Shown here: positions 1 to 9,448 of the stretch, piece after piece
Layout: every line of letters starts with the position of its first letter
Position numbering within the stretch: position 1 is the first letter of the stretch
NCBI GenBank assembly: GCA_002686085.1
Contig: NZAC01000013.1
Coordinates: 84,107 to 148,106 of the forward strand
Origin: Roseibacillus sp.
GTDB taxonomy: Bacteria > Verrucomicrobiota > Verrucomicrobiia > Verrucomicrobiales > Akkermansiaceae
Direction: 5' to 3'
Length of the DNA: 64,000 nt
Notes under the pieces: generated by a model
Told to the model about the DNA's origin: nothing
Database searches by the model: none
What the model saw: only the letters and a program-made list of their open reading frames with translations
Made by a program: the position numbers and the translations under genes

Positions 1-1113
1 AATCTGGCTGTTGACTGGCTCAAAAAAGGGCGCAATCAGGACAAGCCATTTCTCCTGATGTGTCAGCATAAGGCCCCCCACCGCAACTGGATGCCAGCCC
101 TCCGTCATCTACACTTGTGGGCGGATGAGGATCTGCCAGAGCCTGAAACACTCTTTGACAACTGGGAGGACAACGCCAGCCCGGCACGCTGGCAGGAACT
201 TGAGATCGATGGCCACATGGACCTACAGTTCGACCTCTTCTACAATTTGACCCCTGCCTACAAAGGGGCGGATAGGAAGGGCATGTTTGACAAGTCTGCA
301 TGGCGCAACATGTCACGAATGACACCCACACAACTGACCGCATGGCGTGACCATTACGCACCACGTGATGCAGAGCTCAAGAAAGCAAACCTTAAGGGTA
401 AAGACCTTGTTCGCTGGAAATACCAGCGATACGCAAAGAATTACCTCCGTTCCGTTCGGGGCGTCGATGAAAGCGTCGGGACCTTGATGCGGACGCTGGA
501 TGATATGGGAATCTCCGACAACACCATAGTGGTTTACTCATCGGACCAAGGATTCTACATCGGGGATCATGGCTGGTTCGATAAGCGCTGGATGTATGAA
601 GAGTCTCTTTTGATGCCTCTGATTATCAAGTGGCCAGGGGTGACAAAACCCGGTTCGCGCGATAAAGAACACATGGTTCAGAATCTCGACTACGCCGAAA
701 CCTTTTTGGAAGCCGCAGGAGTAGCAATTCCAGATGACATGCAGGGCCGCTCCCTTGTGCCACTCCTCAAGGGCGAGAGCCCGAAAGAATGGCGAGATAG
801 CATTTATTATCACTACTATGAATACCCGAGCGTCCATCAGGTGCCTCGACACAACGGAATTAGAACTGAGAGATATAAGCTCATCCAGTTCTACGAATTT
901 GGTGAGTGGGAATTTTACGATCTTAAAGAAGATCCAGATGAATTACGAAATCTTTACAAGGATGAGAAATACGCAGCTCAGATTTCCCGGATGAAAAACC
1001 AGCTCGAGGGATTGCGGCGCAAATATGATGACAACACCGTCGGACCTTTGAGACCTGAGGCCTGGCGCCAGAAGCACCGCACCAAACAATTCCGCGTCAA
1101 CGACGAGCTGTGA
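1..1113 (+). CDS. Sulfatase (arylsulfatase family), C-terminal part
   Basis: This gene enters the window already open; the reading frame is intact from base 1, so the start, signal peptide and formylglycine Cys lie upstream. The visible part is the second half of a sulfatase of the alkaline-phosphatase fold. It has the substrate-side motif FLLMCQHKAPH, the metal-binding stretch YSSDQGFYIGDHGWFDKR (Asp/His ligands and the conserved Lys-Arg), and a C-terminal subdomain ending in the usual FYDLKEDPDELRNLY-type segment. Enzymes of this family hydrolyse sulfate esters, usually on polysaccharides, and are exported. The substrate cannot be told. The family is abundant in Verrucomicrobiota and Planctomycetota; a second sulfatase domain lies at 47-49 kb. 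Confidence 0.93.
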   Translation, partial: NLAVDWLKKGRNQDKPFLLMCQHKAPHRNWMPALRHLHLWADEDLPEPETLFDNWEDNASPARWQELEIDGHMDLQFDLFYNLTPAYKGADRKGMFDKSAWRNMSRMTPTQLTAWRDHYAPRDAELKKANLKGKDLVRWKYQRYAKNYLRSVRGVDESVGTLMRTLDDMGISDNTIVVYSSDQGFYIGDHGWFDKRWMYEESLLMPLIIKWPGVTKPGSRDKEHMVQNLDYAETFLEAAGVAIPDDMQGRSLVPLLKGESPKEWRDSIYYHYYEYPSVHQVPRHNGIRTERYKLIQFYEFGEWEFYDLKEDPDELRNLYKDEKYAAQISRMKNQLEGLRRKYDDNTVGPLRPEAWRQKHRTKQFRVNDEL

Positions 1114-1211
1114 TCCTTACTGCACCCCGCCCAACGATCTTCTCATCAAGGCTCGCATGCCTTCCTTGTAAGACTCTGGGACCAAGAAATTGAACAGCCC
1201 AGCCTCCCGTA

Positions 1212-1829
1212 ATGAAGCTCCTCTCTTTATCGGCTCTGTTTATCGCCATTGGAAGTCTCTTCTCCTGCGGACCAATCTCTCGAATCTACGACCAGCCCCC
1301 ACCCTCCTCACGTTATCTTGCTGGGATTGGCGTAGCCGCCGCCCCACAGAGTGAACCCATAAATCCTGCAGAAGCCTCCAAATTCTGGGATGGAGACTCT
1401 CTGCTCGGCCCCACTGCAATCCACATCGTCAGGGCTGAGCAGAAAGCTTACTTTTACAAGGGCGGCCAGCTTGCGGGCGTGACGCCCGTTTCAACTGGAA
1501 ACTCGAAATACACGACAAAGCCGGGCAGTTTCACGGTTACCCAGAAAGCTGTAGACTACTACTCCCGAACTTACGGCACTATTGTAGACCTCGCGACCGG
1601 AACGGTCGTTAATGATGACGCTGATTCCCGTAAGGATAAGCCGGGACCCGGACAGAAGTTCGTTGGTTCACCGATGCCTCACTTCCTCCGCTTTAACCAG
1701 GGAGTCGGCATGCATGCAGGGCACCTCCCAGGCTACGCGGCCTCTCACGGCTGCGTCCGTCTGCCTGCAGACCTCGCAAAGAAATTCTTTGAGAACGCCG
1801 AAATCGGCACGCCGGTAATAGTGGAATAA
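1212..1829 (+). CDS. L,D-transpeptidase (YkuD domain) lipoprotein
   Basis: A 205-residue secreted protein. The first 20 residues form a hydrophobic signal ending in a lipobox-like LFSC, so it is probably a lipoprotein facing the periplasm. The YkuD catalytic motif is clear near residues 170-190: MHAGHLPGYAASHGCVRLP, where the His and the SHGC Cys are the active-site pair. Family members cut D-alanine from a donor stem peptide and form 3-3 cross-links in peptidoglycan or attach proteins to it. The start is the ATG directly before the signal peptide. It lies 98 bp after the sulfatase gene and 55 bp before the ACT-domain gene, on the same strand, but the three have no obvious shared role. Confidence 0.93.
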   Translation: MKLLSLSALFIAIGSLFSCGPISRIYDQPPPSSRYLAGIGVAAAPQSEPINPAEASKFWDGDSLLGPTAIHIVRAEQKAYFYKGGQLAGVTPVSTGNSKYTTKPGSFTVTQKAVDYYSRTYGTIVDLATGTVVNDDADSRKDKPGPGQKFVGSPMPHFLRFNQGVGMHAGHLPGYAASHGCVRLPADLAKKFFENAEIGTPVIVE

Positions 1830-1884
1830 CTACACCAGGACAGCCGTTTTGAATCCTGTCATCTGAAACCTCACACTCCTGAAA

Positions 1885-2385
1885 ATGCGTAACATAGTGA
1901 TGACCCTGATCGGCCCCGACCGCCCTGGGCTTGTTGAAGAATTGTCAGCTACCGTCGCCTGTCATCGGGGAAACTGGGAGGAGTCCCGCATGTCTCACCT
2001 CTCGGGCAATTTTGCGGGCATGCTCAGAATCCAGTGCCCGGAAGAAACCTACGAGAATCTTCTTTCCTCCCTGCGATCCCTTGAAAATCTAACTGTCTCG
2101 GTGTCAGAGGAGCTTCCCGAGACCGGTCACAGCCGAAAGATCATCTCCTTCGACGTCATAGGAAACGACCGACCGGGAATCATTCAGGAGCTCGCCTCCG
2201 CCATCGTCAAAACCGGGGGCAACGTAGAGGAGCTCTCAAGCCATCTCGAGTCGGCACCACATGCCGGCCATCCGGTCTTCAAGGCTACGGGCACGGTGAC
2301 CGTCAAAGAGGACTTCAATGAGCAGGGTCTTATCGAGGCTCTCGAGGGCCTCGGGGCTGACCTCGCTGTCAGCATCGAGCACTAG
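1885..2385 (+). CDS. Double ACT-domain protein, GcvR-like
   Basis: 166 residues made of two ACT domains. Each starts with the same ligand-pocket motif: IGPDRPGLVEEL at about residue 9 and IGNDRPGIIQEL at about residue 92. This architecture and length match the GcvR family, whose E. coli member modulates the glycine cleavage regulator GcvA in response to glycine. No GcvA homologue or gcv gene lies nearby, although a GlyA fusion is encoded at 19.7-21.4 kb. A role in amino-acid sensing is therefore family knowledge, not shown here. The gene ends just before a rho-independent terminator. Confidence 0.85.
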   Translation: MRNIVMTLIGPDRPGLVEELSATVACHRGNWEESRMSHLSGNFAGMLRIQCPEETYENLLSSLRSLENLTVSVSEELPETGHSRKIISFDVIGNDRPGIIQELASAIVKTGGNVEELSSHLESAPHAGHPVFKATGTVTVKEDFNEQGLIEALEGLGADLAVSIEH

Positions 2386-2410
2386 GCCTCCGAACCTCCT
2401 CAGTCCTTAG

Positions 2411-2438
2411 AGCCTTGACGCCTTTTTTCAGGGCTTTT
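2411..2438 (+). terminator. Rho-independent terminator after the ACT-domain gene
   Basis: An 8-bp stem (AGCCTTGA pairing with TCAGGGCT, one G-U pair) with a 9-nt loop is followed by TTT, 26 bp after the stop of the plus-strand gene. It separates this gene from the convergent trpG. Confidence 0.7.
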
Positions 2439-2441
2439 GTG

Positions 2442-3002
2442 TTACATCTCGAGAAAATTCGAAAGGAGCTGCTTCCCCCCTTCAGTAAGAATTGATTCAG
2501 GATGAAATTGTACTCCGTGAACGGGAAATTCACGATGCCTCACTCCCATAATCAGGTCTCCACACCATGCGGTTTGCTCCAAGCATTCTGGGAGAGAATC
2601 TTTCCGTATGATCAGAGAATGATACCGGGTGGCTTCGAGGGGAGTATCTAATCCTCGAAACACACCCTCTCCGTTGTGCTCGATCATGGAAGTTTTTCCA
2701 TGCATCAATTGCTCCGCACGGACGATCTCCCCCCCATATACCTGCCCGATCGATTGATGCCCTAGACATACACCAAGAATGGGGACCTCTGACCCGAACT
2801 TGCGGATCACTTCACAACTGACTCCCGCCTCGTTGGGACTGCAGGGTCCCGGAGATATGCAGATGCGTTGCGGCTTGAGGTCCTTGATATCCTCGATCGT
2901 CACCTCATCATTACGCCGCACATCCATTTGAGCGCCCAGCTCACCAAAAAACTGGACGAGATTATAAGTAAAGGAGTCATAGTTATCTATAACGAGCAGC
3001 AT
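2442..3002 (-). CDS. trpG: Anthranilate synthase component II (glutamine amidotransferase)
   Basis: 186 residues, the normal length for TrpG/PabA. It is a class I glutamine amidotransferase that releases ammonia from glutamine for TrpE to make anthranilate from chorismate, the first step of tryptophan synthesis. The catalytic Cys lies in [11 protein letters not shown] (about residue 78), with the oxyanion-hole motif [11 protein letters not shown] before it and the His-Glu pair in [10 protein letters not shown] near the C-terminus. It follows trpE by about 100 bp on the same strand. The subunit may also serve 4-aminodeoxychorismate synthesis (PabA), which sequence alone cannot exclude. Confidence 0.93.
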   Translation of the reverse strand: MLLVIDNYDSFTYNLVQFFGELGAQMDVRRNDEVTIEDIKDLKPQRICISPGPCSPNEAGVSCEVIRKFGSEVPILGVCLGHQSIGQVYGGEIVRAEQLMHGKTSMIEHNGEGVFRGLDTPLEATRYHSLIIRKDSLPECLEQTAWCGDLIMGVRHREFPVHGVQFHPESILTEGGKQLLSNFLEM

Positions 3003-3106
3003 GAGACTTTAGTGGGGTTGACGCCTCGGTAAGTATCGGGGTGCGATACAGGTAAATCCTTTTCAAGGCCGGGTGAACCATAAACGCTACCAAGATCAGG
3101 TTCCTG

Positions 3107-4636
3107 CTAACTTTCCAGAGTATTGGCCAGAGCAATGGCTCTCAGCATTCCCATCGCCTTGTTGACAGTCTCACGGTATTCGTAGACCGGATCACTATCT
3201 GCCACTACTCCAGCACCAGCTTGGACATAAACTTTTCCATCCTTGAGAAGGCACGTCCGGAGGGCAATGCACGAATCATGGGCTCCATCCCATCCAAAGT
3301 AACCAACCGCTCCGGCATAAGCGTTACGCTTGTTTCGCTCTAACTCGTTAATGATCTGCATAGCCCTGACCTTGGGCGCACCGCTGACTGTGCCTGCTGG
3401 AAAGGTCGCTCTCAGAACATCGTAGGAACTATGCTCCGGTGAAAGTATTCCGGTGACGTTAGACACGATATGCATCACGTGGCTGTAACGCTCCACAATC
3501 ATGAAATCGTTCACCTTCACCGTGGAATGAGCGGCAATCCGACCTACATCGTTCCTCGCCAGATCCACAAGCATGACATGCTCCGCCCGCTCCTTTTCAT
3601 CAGAAAGCAAATCTTCTGCCAGTGCATCATCTTCCTCCGCAGTCTTACCCCGCCATCGAGTACCCGCGATAGGGCGGATGTCGATTTTTCCTTCGACGCA
3701 TCGCACATGAACTTCCGGGGAACTTCCCACTAGAGAAAAATCACCCAGCTCTAATATGAACATATAGGGAGACGGATTGACATGCCTCAGGGCACGGTAG
3801 AGATCGATCGGGGCCTTTTCGAATGGCGACTCAAAACGCTGGCTAGGGACAACTTGGAAAATATCACCAGCAGCAATATACTCCTTTGCTGCCTTCACCA
3901 TTGATTCAAAATGCTCCTGAGTAGTGTTGCTTACAGGCGCTGGGACATTCGTATCCTGAAGCCCGTTGAGCGCCGGCACGTGCAAGGGACGGTCGAGAAC
4001 CTCAATTAGAGACGCCACTCTTCCCACGGCTTCGTAGTATGCTTCCTCCTCTGTCGCATAATCGTCCAGCATGGCGTTCGCAACGACCAGCAAACGCCGC
4101 AGCTTGTGATCAAACAGAAGAACAGAGTCCGTGATCATAAATACCGCCTCTGGCAACTTGAGATCGTCAGGAGGCGGTTCACCAACGCTTGGTTCAAACT
4201 GACGAACTCCGTCATAAGCGAGGTATCCGACAGCGCCTCCAAAAAACGGAGGGGCATCGCCGTGGCATACTGGATTGAAGCTGGACATGAACTTTTCCAG
4301 CTCAGCCAATGGATCTCTCTCCGCTACGATGGCAGTTTCTTCCCCGCCTTTACGAATCACAACCTCAGCACCATGCGCCTCAAAAACTCGAGTCGGACAG
4401 CTCCCTACTATCGACCAGCGCCCACTGGCATCAGTGCTTTCCGCGCTTTCGAAAAGGAAAGCATGGCGGCCATCACGAATCTTGAGATAAGCAGAAAGCG
4501 GCGTTTCAAAATCAGCTGCAAGCTGCGCGTAGACCGGAACCACGTTCCCTCGCTCGGCAAGCGTGCGAAATTCTTCGAGCGAAGGTTTGACAGCGGGGGA
4601 ACTCAAGACGCGCGAGCATGACGGGGAACTCCCCAT
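3107..4636 (-). CDS. trpE: Anthranilate synthase component I
   Basis: About 509 residues. The N-terminal domain starts at PSLEEFRTLAERGNVVPVY, and the chorismate-binding domain carries the family motifs GDIFQVVPSQR, PIAGTRWRG, DLARNDVGRI and TFPAGTVSGAPKVRAM. It converts chorismate to anthranilate with ammonia from TrpG. The LLES-type inhibitor-binding sequence seen in feedback-regulated TrpE proteins is not obvious at the N-terminus. I chose the ATG at 4636; a TTG at 4642 is also in frame. The gene begins 9 bp after the upstream metallo-hydrolase, so both probably share a transcript with trpG. No other trp genes are in the window. Confidence 0.95.
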   Translation of the reverse strand: MGSSPSCSRVLSSPAVKPSLEEFRTLAERGNVVPVYAQLAADFETPLSAYLKIRDGRHAFLFESAESTDASGRWSIVGSCPTRVFEAHGAEVVIRKGGEETAIVAERDPLAELEKFMSSFNPVCHGDAPPFFGGAVGYLAYDGVRQFEPSVGEPPPDDLKLPEAVFMITDSVLLFDHKLRRLLVVANAMLDDYATEEEAYYEAVGRVASLIEVLDRPLHVPALNGLQDTNVPAPVSNTTQEHFESMVKAAKEYIAAGDIFQVVPSQRFESPFEKAPIDLYRALRHVNPSPYMFILELGDFSLVGSSPEVHVRCVEGKIDIRPIAGTRWRGKTAEEDDALAEDLLSDEKERAEHVMLVDLARNDVGRIAAHSTVKVNDFMIVERYSHVMHIVSNVTGILSPEHSSYDVLRATFPAGTVSGAPKVRAMQIINELERNKRNAYAGAVGYFGWDGAHDSCIALRTCLLKDGKVYVQAGAGVVADSDPVYEYRETVNKAMGMLRAIALANTLES

Positions 4637-4645
4637 GCGCAAAGG

Positions 4646-5509
4646 TTAAAACCCTTCCAAATGCGTTCCGATCGCAAGATTCATCTGATCCATCACCACT
4701 GGAGCAGGGCATACCTTTACTTCTTCTTCATGAATCTCCACCCAGCAGGTGGGCTCAGCCTGAGATGCGACGTGGATACCCAGATCCTCCCCAAGCCCCT
4801 TCGCTGATCTAATTTCACGAATCGCAGACATAGCCAGATCGGGACAATTACAATCGCTACTCAGATGACCAAGAATCACAGTCCTCAACCCGTGGTCGAG
4901 AAGACCCTCAACCAGATCAGCGGTCTGCAGATTAGAGAGGTGACCATGGCGGGAGGAAATCCGCTGCTTGATTGACCACGGCCTCTTGGTATCTGCATCC
5001 AGCATTTTATCGTCGTAATTGGCTTCCACCAATAAGGCGTGGACGCCCTTGAGCCGATCTCGCACAAGGTTCGTCACAAAGCCGAAATCTGTCGCCACTC
5101 CGATACCAGCATCACCGGCCTGACAGATAAATCCTACAGGATCAACTGCATCGTGAGGCAGGGCAAAAGCTTCCACAGTGACTTCTCCAACCTTGAATGC
5201 CTGCCCGTGCTGAAAGATGCGCCAGTCCACGCTACCAGTTACCCGGTCGCCAAGGGACTCACGCGTCAAGGCAGTGGTAAAAACCGGAGTCGAACGCTTG
5301 CGAAGAAAGACCTCCAGCCCACAGGTGTGATCACGATGCTCATGGGTCAGCAAGATTCCATCCAAGGAATCTGGGTCGACACCCAGCTGCTCCAATCTTC
5401 TGCTTAACTGCCTGGCACTCAGCCCTGCATCCACCAGCATGGTTGTGTCTCGAGCCTTAATCACGGCAGCATTCCCTCCACTTCCACTTCCCAGAACTGC
5501 CATCTTCAT
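4646..5509 (-). CDS. MBL-fold metallo-hydrolase, WalJ/YycJ-like
   Basis: 287 residues with a metallo-beta-lactamase fold. It has the N-terminal GSGSGGNAAVI strand, the metal-binding LTHEHRDHTCGL (HxHxDH, about residue 56), a second ligand region near FALPHDAVDP, and ILGHLSSDCNCP toward the C-terminus. The MAVLGSGSGGN beginning and overall length match the YycJ/WalJ group, which has been linked to cell-wall control and DNA processing in Firmicutes. Its exact substrate is unknown. It is the first gene of a unit with trpE and trpG, an association that looks like position rather than pathway. Confidence 0.88.
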   Translation of the reverse strand: MKMAVLGSGSGGNAAVIKARDTTMLVDAGLSARQLSRRLEQLGVDPDSLDGILLTHEHRDHTCGLEVFLRKRSTPVFTTALTRESLGDRVTGSVDWRIFQHGQAFKVGEVTVEAFALPHDAVDPVGFICQAGDAGIGVATDFGFVTNLVRDRLKGVHALLVEANYDDKMLDADTKRPWSIKQRISSRHGHLSNLQTADLVEGLLDHGLRTVILGHLSSDCNCPDLAMSAIREIRSAKGLGEDLGIHVASQAEPTCWVEIHEEEVKVCPAPVVMDQMNLAIGTHLEGF

Positions 5510-5663
5510 CTGAATATTAGGCTAAAGATCCTGCCTTTGGACCGCCAGATTGAATTTCACAATTCCCCTCCGTTTTCGAGGATTCCCAAACGCATAGTTC
5601 CTATGTTAGTCTTCTGCGCAGCTTCTTACCTTCGATCGACGGCCTTATTCAGCCTTTCCTATC

Positions 5664-8600
5664 TTGAAATTCGCCTACCTTTTACGCTGGCTTGGTCACT
5701 TCAAAGCAGCGACTGCCCTGACCCTGACTCTCACAGTGGTCAGCCTCGGACTCATATTCTACTGGCTCAACAACCATGGCTTTGAGGGGCGCTGGAGCCA
5801 GCGTATTGCCGACGAGCTGGCTCGCCGCGGAATCCATGCGGATTTTGAATCTGTTCGCTTCTCCCCGACGAAGGGAGTCGTCGCCACAAACCTCAAGATT
5901 TTCACTGATGAGTCCCGTAGCACGGTGACAGCCAAAATTCCCGATCTACGATTGGATGTCGATCGCGGCAAGGCATTCAGAGGCCAGCTTCAGATTCGCA
6001 GGGTCTACCTGAAGAATGCCAAGCTGATAATCCCAGTAACAGCCGACACTCCCCTGCAGATAGACAATCTTACGGGCCGTCTCAGTGTTGACCGACACGA
6101 TCGCCTGAGAATCGAGACCACCGGAGGAACCTTCAGAGGCATGAACATCCAGACGAATATCGCTCTGGATAATTTCGATCCCGATAAGCTGCGGGAAGGA
6201 GCAGGATCTGATGAAAGCAGCAGGAGGAGAGTCAACTTTACTGAGGATCTCCTCCGAGAATTGGATTCATGGTCTTTTCCCGACCACTCTCCCCCCTCTC
6301 TCCAGCTTGAAGTGAAGGGTAGTTTCAATCGCACTGCTGCGATCCGCACTTACATTTCCCTGAGCGCCCCAAACCTCATGAGGGGCCGTTACAGGATGCA
6401 GGATGCTCGTCTCTCGGGTGAGCTCGGCAATCGAAGTCTCAACGTGGAGGAGCTGTCCTTCACAGACGGCGTGGGTAAATTCAGACTGCAGGCGCATTAT
6501 GACCTTGAGGATAAAACTGGTGGATATGAAGGAACTTCTTCAATTCAGATTGTAGACTTCCTGCGAGAGGGCCTCGAAGACGACAGCCTTAGTGAATTCA
6601 ACCCCGAAGTGGCCCCACAGATAAGGGCGCGCGGCAGGTTTACCCTCCGAGATAGAACGATGGACCTGAGTGCCATTGGTTCTCTCTCCTGTAAGTCCTT
6701 CCGCTTTCTTGGAATTCCCTTCGAGAGTCTCCATACGGATTTTTCGTGGAAAAATGGGGACATCTATCTCCGTGACCTGATCGTAAACCACGAATCCGGA
6801 GCACTGGCTGGCGAAGTCAAGGTGAAGAACGACCTGGTTCAATATCGCACCCAGACCAGCCTGCCTCTCTCTGTCTACCGTCCCTTCATTGGCGAGCAGT
6901 CAGGCTTGGAACGAGTCCTCACAGAGAGCGAATTCGATGACGACAGCAAAATCCTGATCAATGCCCGGGGCTCAGTATGGAGGAAAAACCTCAGTGACTG
7001 GGACGCTACTGGCACCTTCCAGCTTGAGAATTTTCGACACAACGGAGTTCCGGTCAAACTTGCCACCGCCAGATTTTCGATGTCTCCCCTCGACTACATT
7101 TTCGATGACCTCAAAGCGGTGTTTGACTATGAAGGCAATGGGGAGGAAATCAACACAGGGGGAACCGGGACAGGCACAGTGCTTGCTAAGCAGGTTCATT
7201 TTGACGCAAAGGAGAAACTCACCCGCTTGGAACAACTGGAGGGCACAGCATGGCCTGGTCCCATCCTCCAGCTGTTCAACCCCAAGATTTCCAAGCATGT
7301 AAGCGAAACCTACCGCTTTCGTGAACCTCCGCATCTTGCTTGTGCGGGTGTGATTGACCACCTGAATCCTGGCCACCGCACCGACATCCAGACCGTAATA
7401 AGGGCAAATGGTGATACCGACTTCGATTTGCTCGGGCGGCCCATTCAGATCGGCGAGCTCTCTGCCACTGTTCGCACCAGCTATCGAAAGAACGAAGTGT
7501 CGGCGCTGAATATGAATATTTTCGGGGGCTCGGCCGGCGGACTTATCGTACAACAATCCCATCCGAACCGATTAGCCATTCAGATTCAGGGTCAGGGCCT
7601 GGAGGCTTCCCAAATTGGTCAAACTTACCGTCTCTCAAAAATTGTTCCCGGAACCCTTACCCTTTCTATCGCAGCGCAGGCAACTGAGCACGAGGACAAC
7701 TCAGGTGCGGGGAAGTGGGAGCTGAATGGCGCCTGCAACGTGGGCCAGTCGGTCTACAATGGTGTTCACATCAGTAATGGGACCACACAATTCGGATTCG
7801 ACCCAAAAGGATTGCACCTGAAAAACACCAAACTGACCTTCGACTACTCGGACTATGTTCTCCGGGAGCGTCATGGCGGTCCTCTCAACGCAGAACTTGA
7901 TATCGAGCGTCTTCACTACGACCCCGAAAACGGGAGAACCGAGATTGTAAATTTAATGGGCAGCGTATGGCCCGGCCCCCTCCTGCGAATTGCTGATCCC
8001 GAAACCGCCGAATATATCGAGGAGTTACTCGGGTTCCGCGAGCTTCCAACCCTGAGCGCCTCGGGTCGTTTTGACCACAGCGAGGACGGAAGCGACACTC
8101 TCATTAATATCAATATTGAGAATCCGGGAATCACCGACTACGAATTTCTTGGCAAGACATTACAGCTCAAAGGCTTCTCCGCCAAGATCACCAGCAGGGC
8201 AAACCATCACGATATCTCAGACCTAAGGTTCCAGACTTTTCAAGGTAGTGGAGCTGGAGCCCTGACGGTGAAAGAGAACCCCCAAGGTGAAACTCTTATT
8301 GAGGGAGGAATACGCTGGGACAATATGAGCCTCTCCAAAATTGGGCAAAAGTTCTCGTTTGAGAAAGATGCCCTGGGAGCAATCACTGGTCGACTGGATT
8401 TCACGACTCTTGCGAATGACACTCGGTCACTGAACGGTAAAGGCGTGATCGGATTGAAAAATGGTCAACTTTTCAATGTTCCCATCTTCGGACCTCTCTC
8501 CCTTCCCCTCGGGACGATTCTTGGCAAGGAATACAGTCACGAGCAGGCGCGAGATGCTTCTGCGACCTTTGTGCTCAAAGATGGCGCCGTATTTACCAAG

Positions 8601-8879
8601 GATTTACTTACCTCAACACCCTCAACTACTTTTGTCGGAGAAGGATTTATCGATCTGAGCGAAAATGAGATGGATCTTACCATGCGGATGAATGCCAGGG
8701 GCCTTTTAGGATTGGTGACCTTGCCTCTTGCTCCTCTCAGAGGGCTCTTCCAGTTCCGCGGGCAGGGCCCTCTCAAACAGCCAGTTTGGCGAAGTGCCCC
8801 GTTTACGGCACCCGACGAGGGCGAATCACATCCAATTTTCAAGGATCCACCTCGCGCTCAGATTGTTCCGGAACGCTGA
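5664..8879 (+). CDS. Large AsmA-like / TamB-type envelope protein
   Basis: 1071 residues with one N-terminal membrane segment (about residues 15-35) and a long, beta-rich remainder, the form of AsmA-like bridge proteins thought to move lipids between membranes. A segment of about 170-230 residues appears twice, starting near residues 519 and 755. Both copies contain WPGP followed by a FRExPxL strand and then a sugar-protein-like beta region ending at a small-residue patch (IFGGSAGG, FQGSGAGA). The C-terminal 120 residues resemble the AsmA C-terminal domain, with FVGEGFIDLSENEMDL followed by PLAPLRGLFQFRGQGPLKQPVW. The start is a TTG directly before the signal anchor; no ATG fits better. Function is inferred from architecture. 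Confidence 0.75.
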   Translation: MKFAYLLRWLGHFKAATALTLTLTVVSLGLIFYWLNNHGFEGRWSQRIADELARRGIHADFESVRFSPTKGVVATNLKIFTDESRSTVTAKIPDLRLDVDRGKAFRGQLQIRRVYLKNAKLIIPVTADTPLQIDNLTGRLSVDRHDRLRIETTGGTFRGMNIQTNIALDNFDPDKLREGAGSDESSRRRVNFTEDLLRELDSWSFPDHSPPSLQLEVKGSFNRTAAIRTYISLSAPNLMRGRYRMQDARLSGELGNRSLNVEELSFTDGVGKFRLQAHYDLEDKTGGYEGTSSIQIVDFLREGLEDDSLSEFNPEVAPQIRARGRFTLRDRTMDLSAIGSLSCKSFRFLGIPFESLHTDFSWKNGDIYLRDLIVNHESGALAGEVKVKNDLVQYRTQTSLPLSVYRPFIGEQSGLERVLTESEFDDDSKILINARGSVWRKNLSDWDATGTFQLENFRHNGVPVKLATARFSMSPLDYIFDDLKAVFDYEGNGEEINTGGTGTGTVLAKQVHFDAKEKLTRLEQLEGTAWPGPILQLFNPKISKHVSETYRFREPPHLACAGVIDHLNPGHRTDIQTVIRANGDTDFDLLGRPIQIGELSATVRTSYRKNEVSALNMNIFGGSAGGLIVQQSHPNRLAIQIQGQGLEASQIGQTYRLSKIVPGTLTLSIAAQATEHEDNSGAGKWELNGACNVGQSVYNGVHISNGTTQFGFDPKGLHLKNTKLTFDYSDYVLRERHGGPLNAELDIERLHYDPENGRTEIVNLMGSVWPGPLLRIADPETAEYIEELLGFRELPTLSASGRFDHSEDGSDTLININIENPGITDYEFLGKTLQLKGFSAKITSRANHHDISDLRFQTFQGSGAGALTVKENPQGETLIEGGIRWDNMSLSKIGQKFSFEKDALGAITGRLDFTTLANDTRSLNGKGVIGLKNGQLFNVPIFGPLSLPLGTILGKEYSHEQARDASATFVLKDGAVFTKDLLTSTPSTTFVGEGFIDLSENEMDLTMRMNARGLLGLVTLPLAPLRGLFQFRGQGPLKQPVWRSAPFTAPDEGESHPIFKDPPRAQIVPER

Positions 8880-8930
8880 CCCGCGGGAAACCGATAACAA
8901 ACGCCTCTAGTTCTATCCTCCTCTCTGTCA

Positions 8931-8948
8931 CCGGGGCTTGCGCCCCGG
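8931..8948 (+). terminator. Strong GC hairpin after the AsmA-like gene
   Basis: A perfect 7-bp stem CCGGGGC/GCCCCGG with a TTGC loop lies 51 bp after the stop of the AsmA-like gene and 47 bp before the next start. It lacks a clear T-run, so it may be a weak terminator or an mRNA 3'-end stabiliser. Confidence 0.45.
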
Positions 8949-8995
8949 GTTATTCTACGGCACCTTGGGTATGAGAATCAGAAAAGTGAACCACG

Positions 8996-9388
8996 ATGAG
9001 TGATCCCATTGCCCTTACAGAGGAACAGCTGAAAGACATTCCTTCCACCGAGCAGGCCGCTAACGATCTGCGGCAAGCAGCTGGCATCAAGAGCCGCGAA
9101 ATCGCCCAGAGTGCCGAAGAACGAGCGCAATTGCTTAAGGACGCTGCCGCTCAGAAGGCTCAGAAGCTTCGCGATTTTGCGGGCGAAAAGGCCTCCCAGT
9201 TTGCAGACGTCGCTGGCGAGAAGGCATCTCAATTCAAGGATGTGGCGGGCGAGCACTGGGGCGAAACAAGGGTCAAAGCTCGAGAAATTCAATCTGACCT
9301 CGAAGAATATGTGCGCCAGCACCCGTCCAAATCTCTGCTGATTGCAGCAGGGGTTGGATTTCTCGTGGGCCTGATTGTGAGAAGGTAA
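8996..9388 (+). CDS. DUF883 / YqjD-ElaB-like membrane-anchored protein
   Basis: 130 residues. The body is a long charged, Ala/Gln-rich helix with a repeated phrase (FAGEKASQFADVAGEKASQFKDVAGEH split over about residues 60-85). It is followed by the DUF883 signature YVRQHPSKSLLIAAGVGFLVGLIVRR, a single C-terminal membrane anchor. E. coli YqjD of this family tethers ribosomes to the inner membrane in stationary phase; whether this protein does so is not shown. It heads a cluster with YqjE-like and YqjK-like genes, the same order as yqjDEK in enterobacteria. Confidence 0.82.
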   Translation: MSDPIALTEEQLKDIPSTEQAANDLRQAAGIKSREIAQSAEERAQLLKDAAAQKAQKLRDFAGEKASQFADVAGEKASQFKDVAGEHWGETRVKAREIQSDLEEYVRQHPSKSLLIAAGVGFLVGLIVRR

Positions 9389-9448
9389 TCATCACTCTGA
9401 TTCTTTCCATCCTGTTCACCCTCTTACCCTGCAAGCTTGCGAAAATTC

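Noticed and set aside
2442..5509. Tryptophan attenuator before trpE
   Set aside because: No short Trp-rich leader peptide and no alternative hairpins can be seen; trpE starts 9 bp after the upstream gene.
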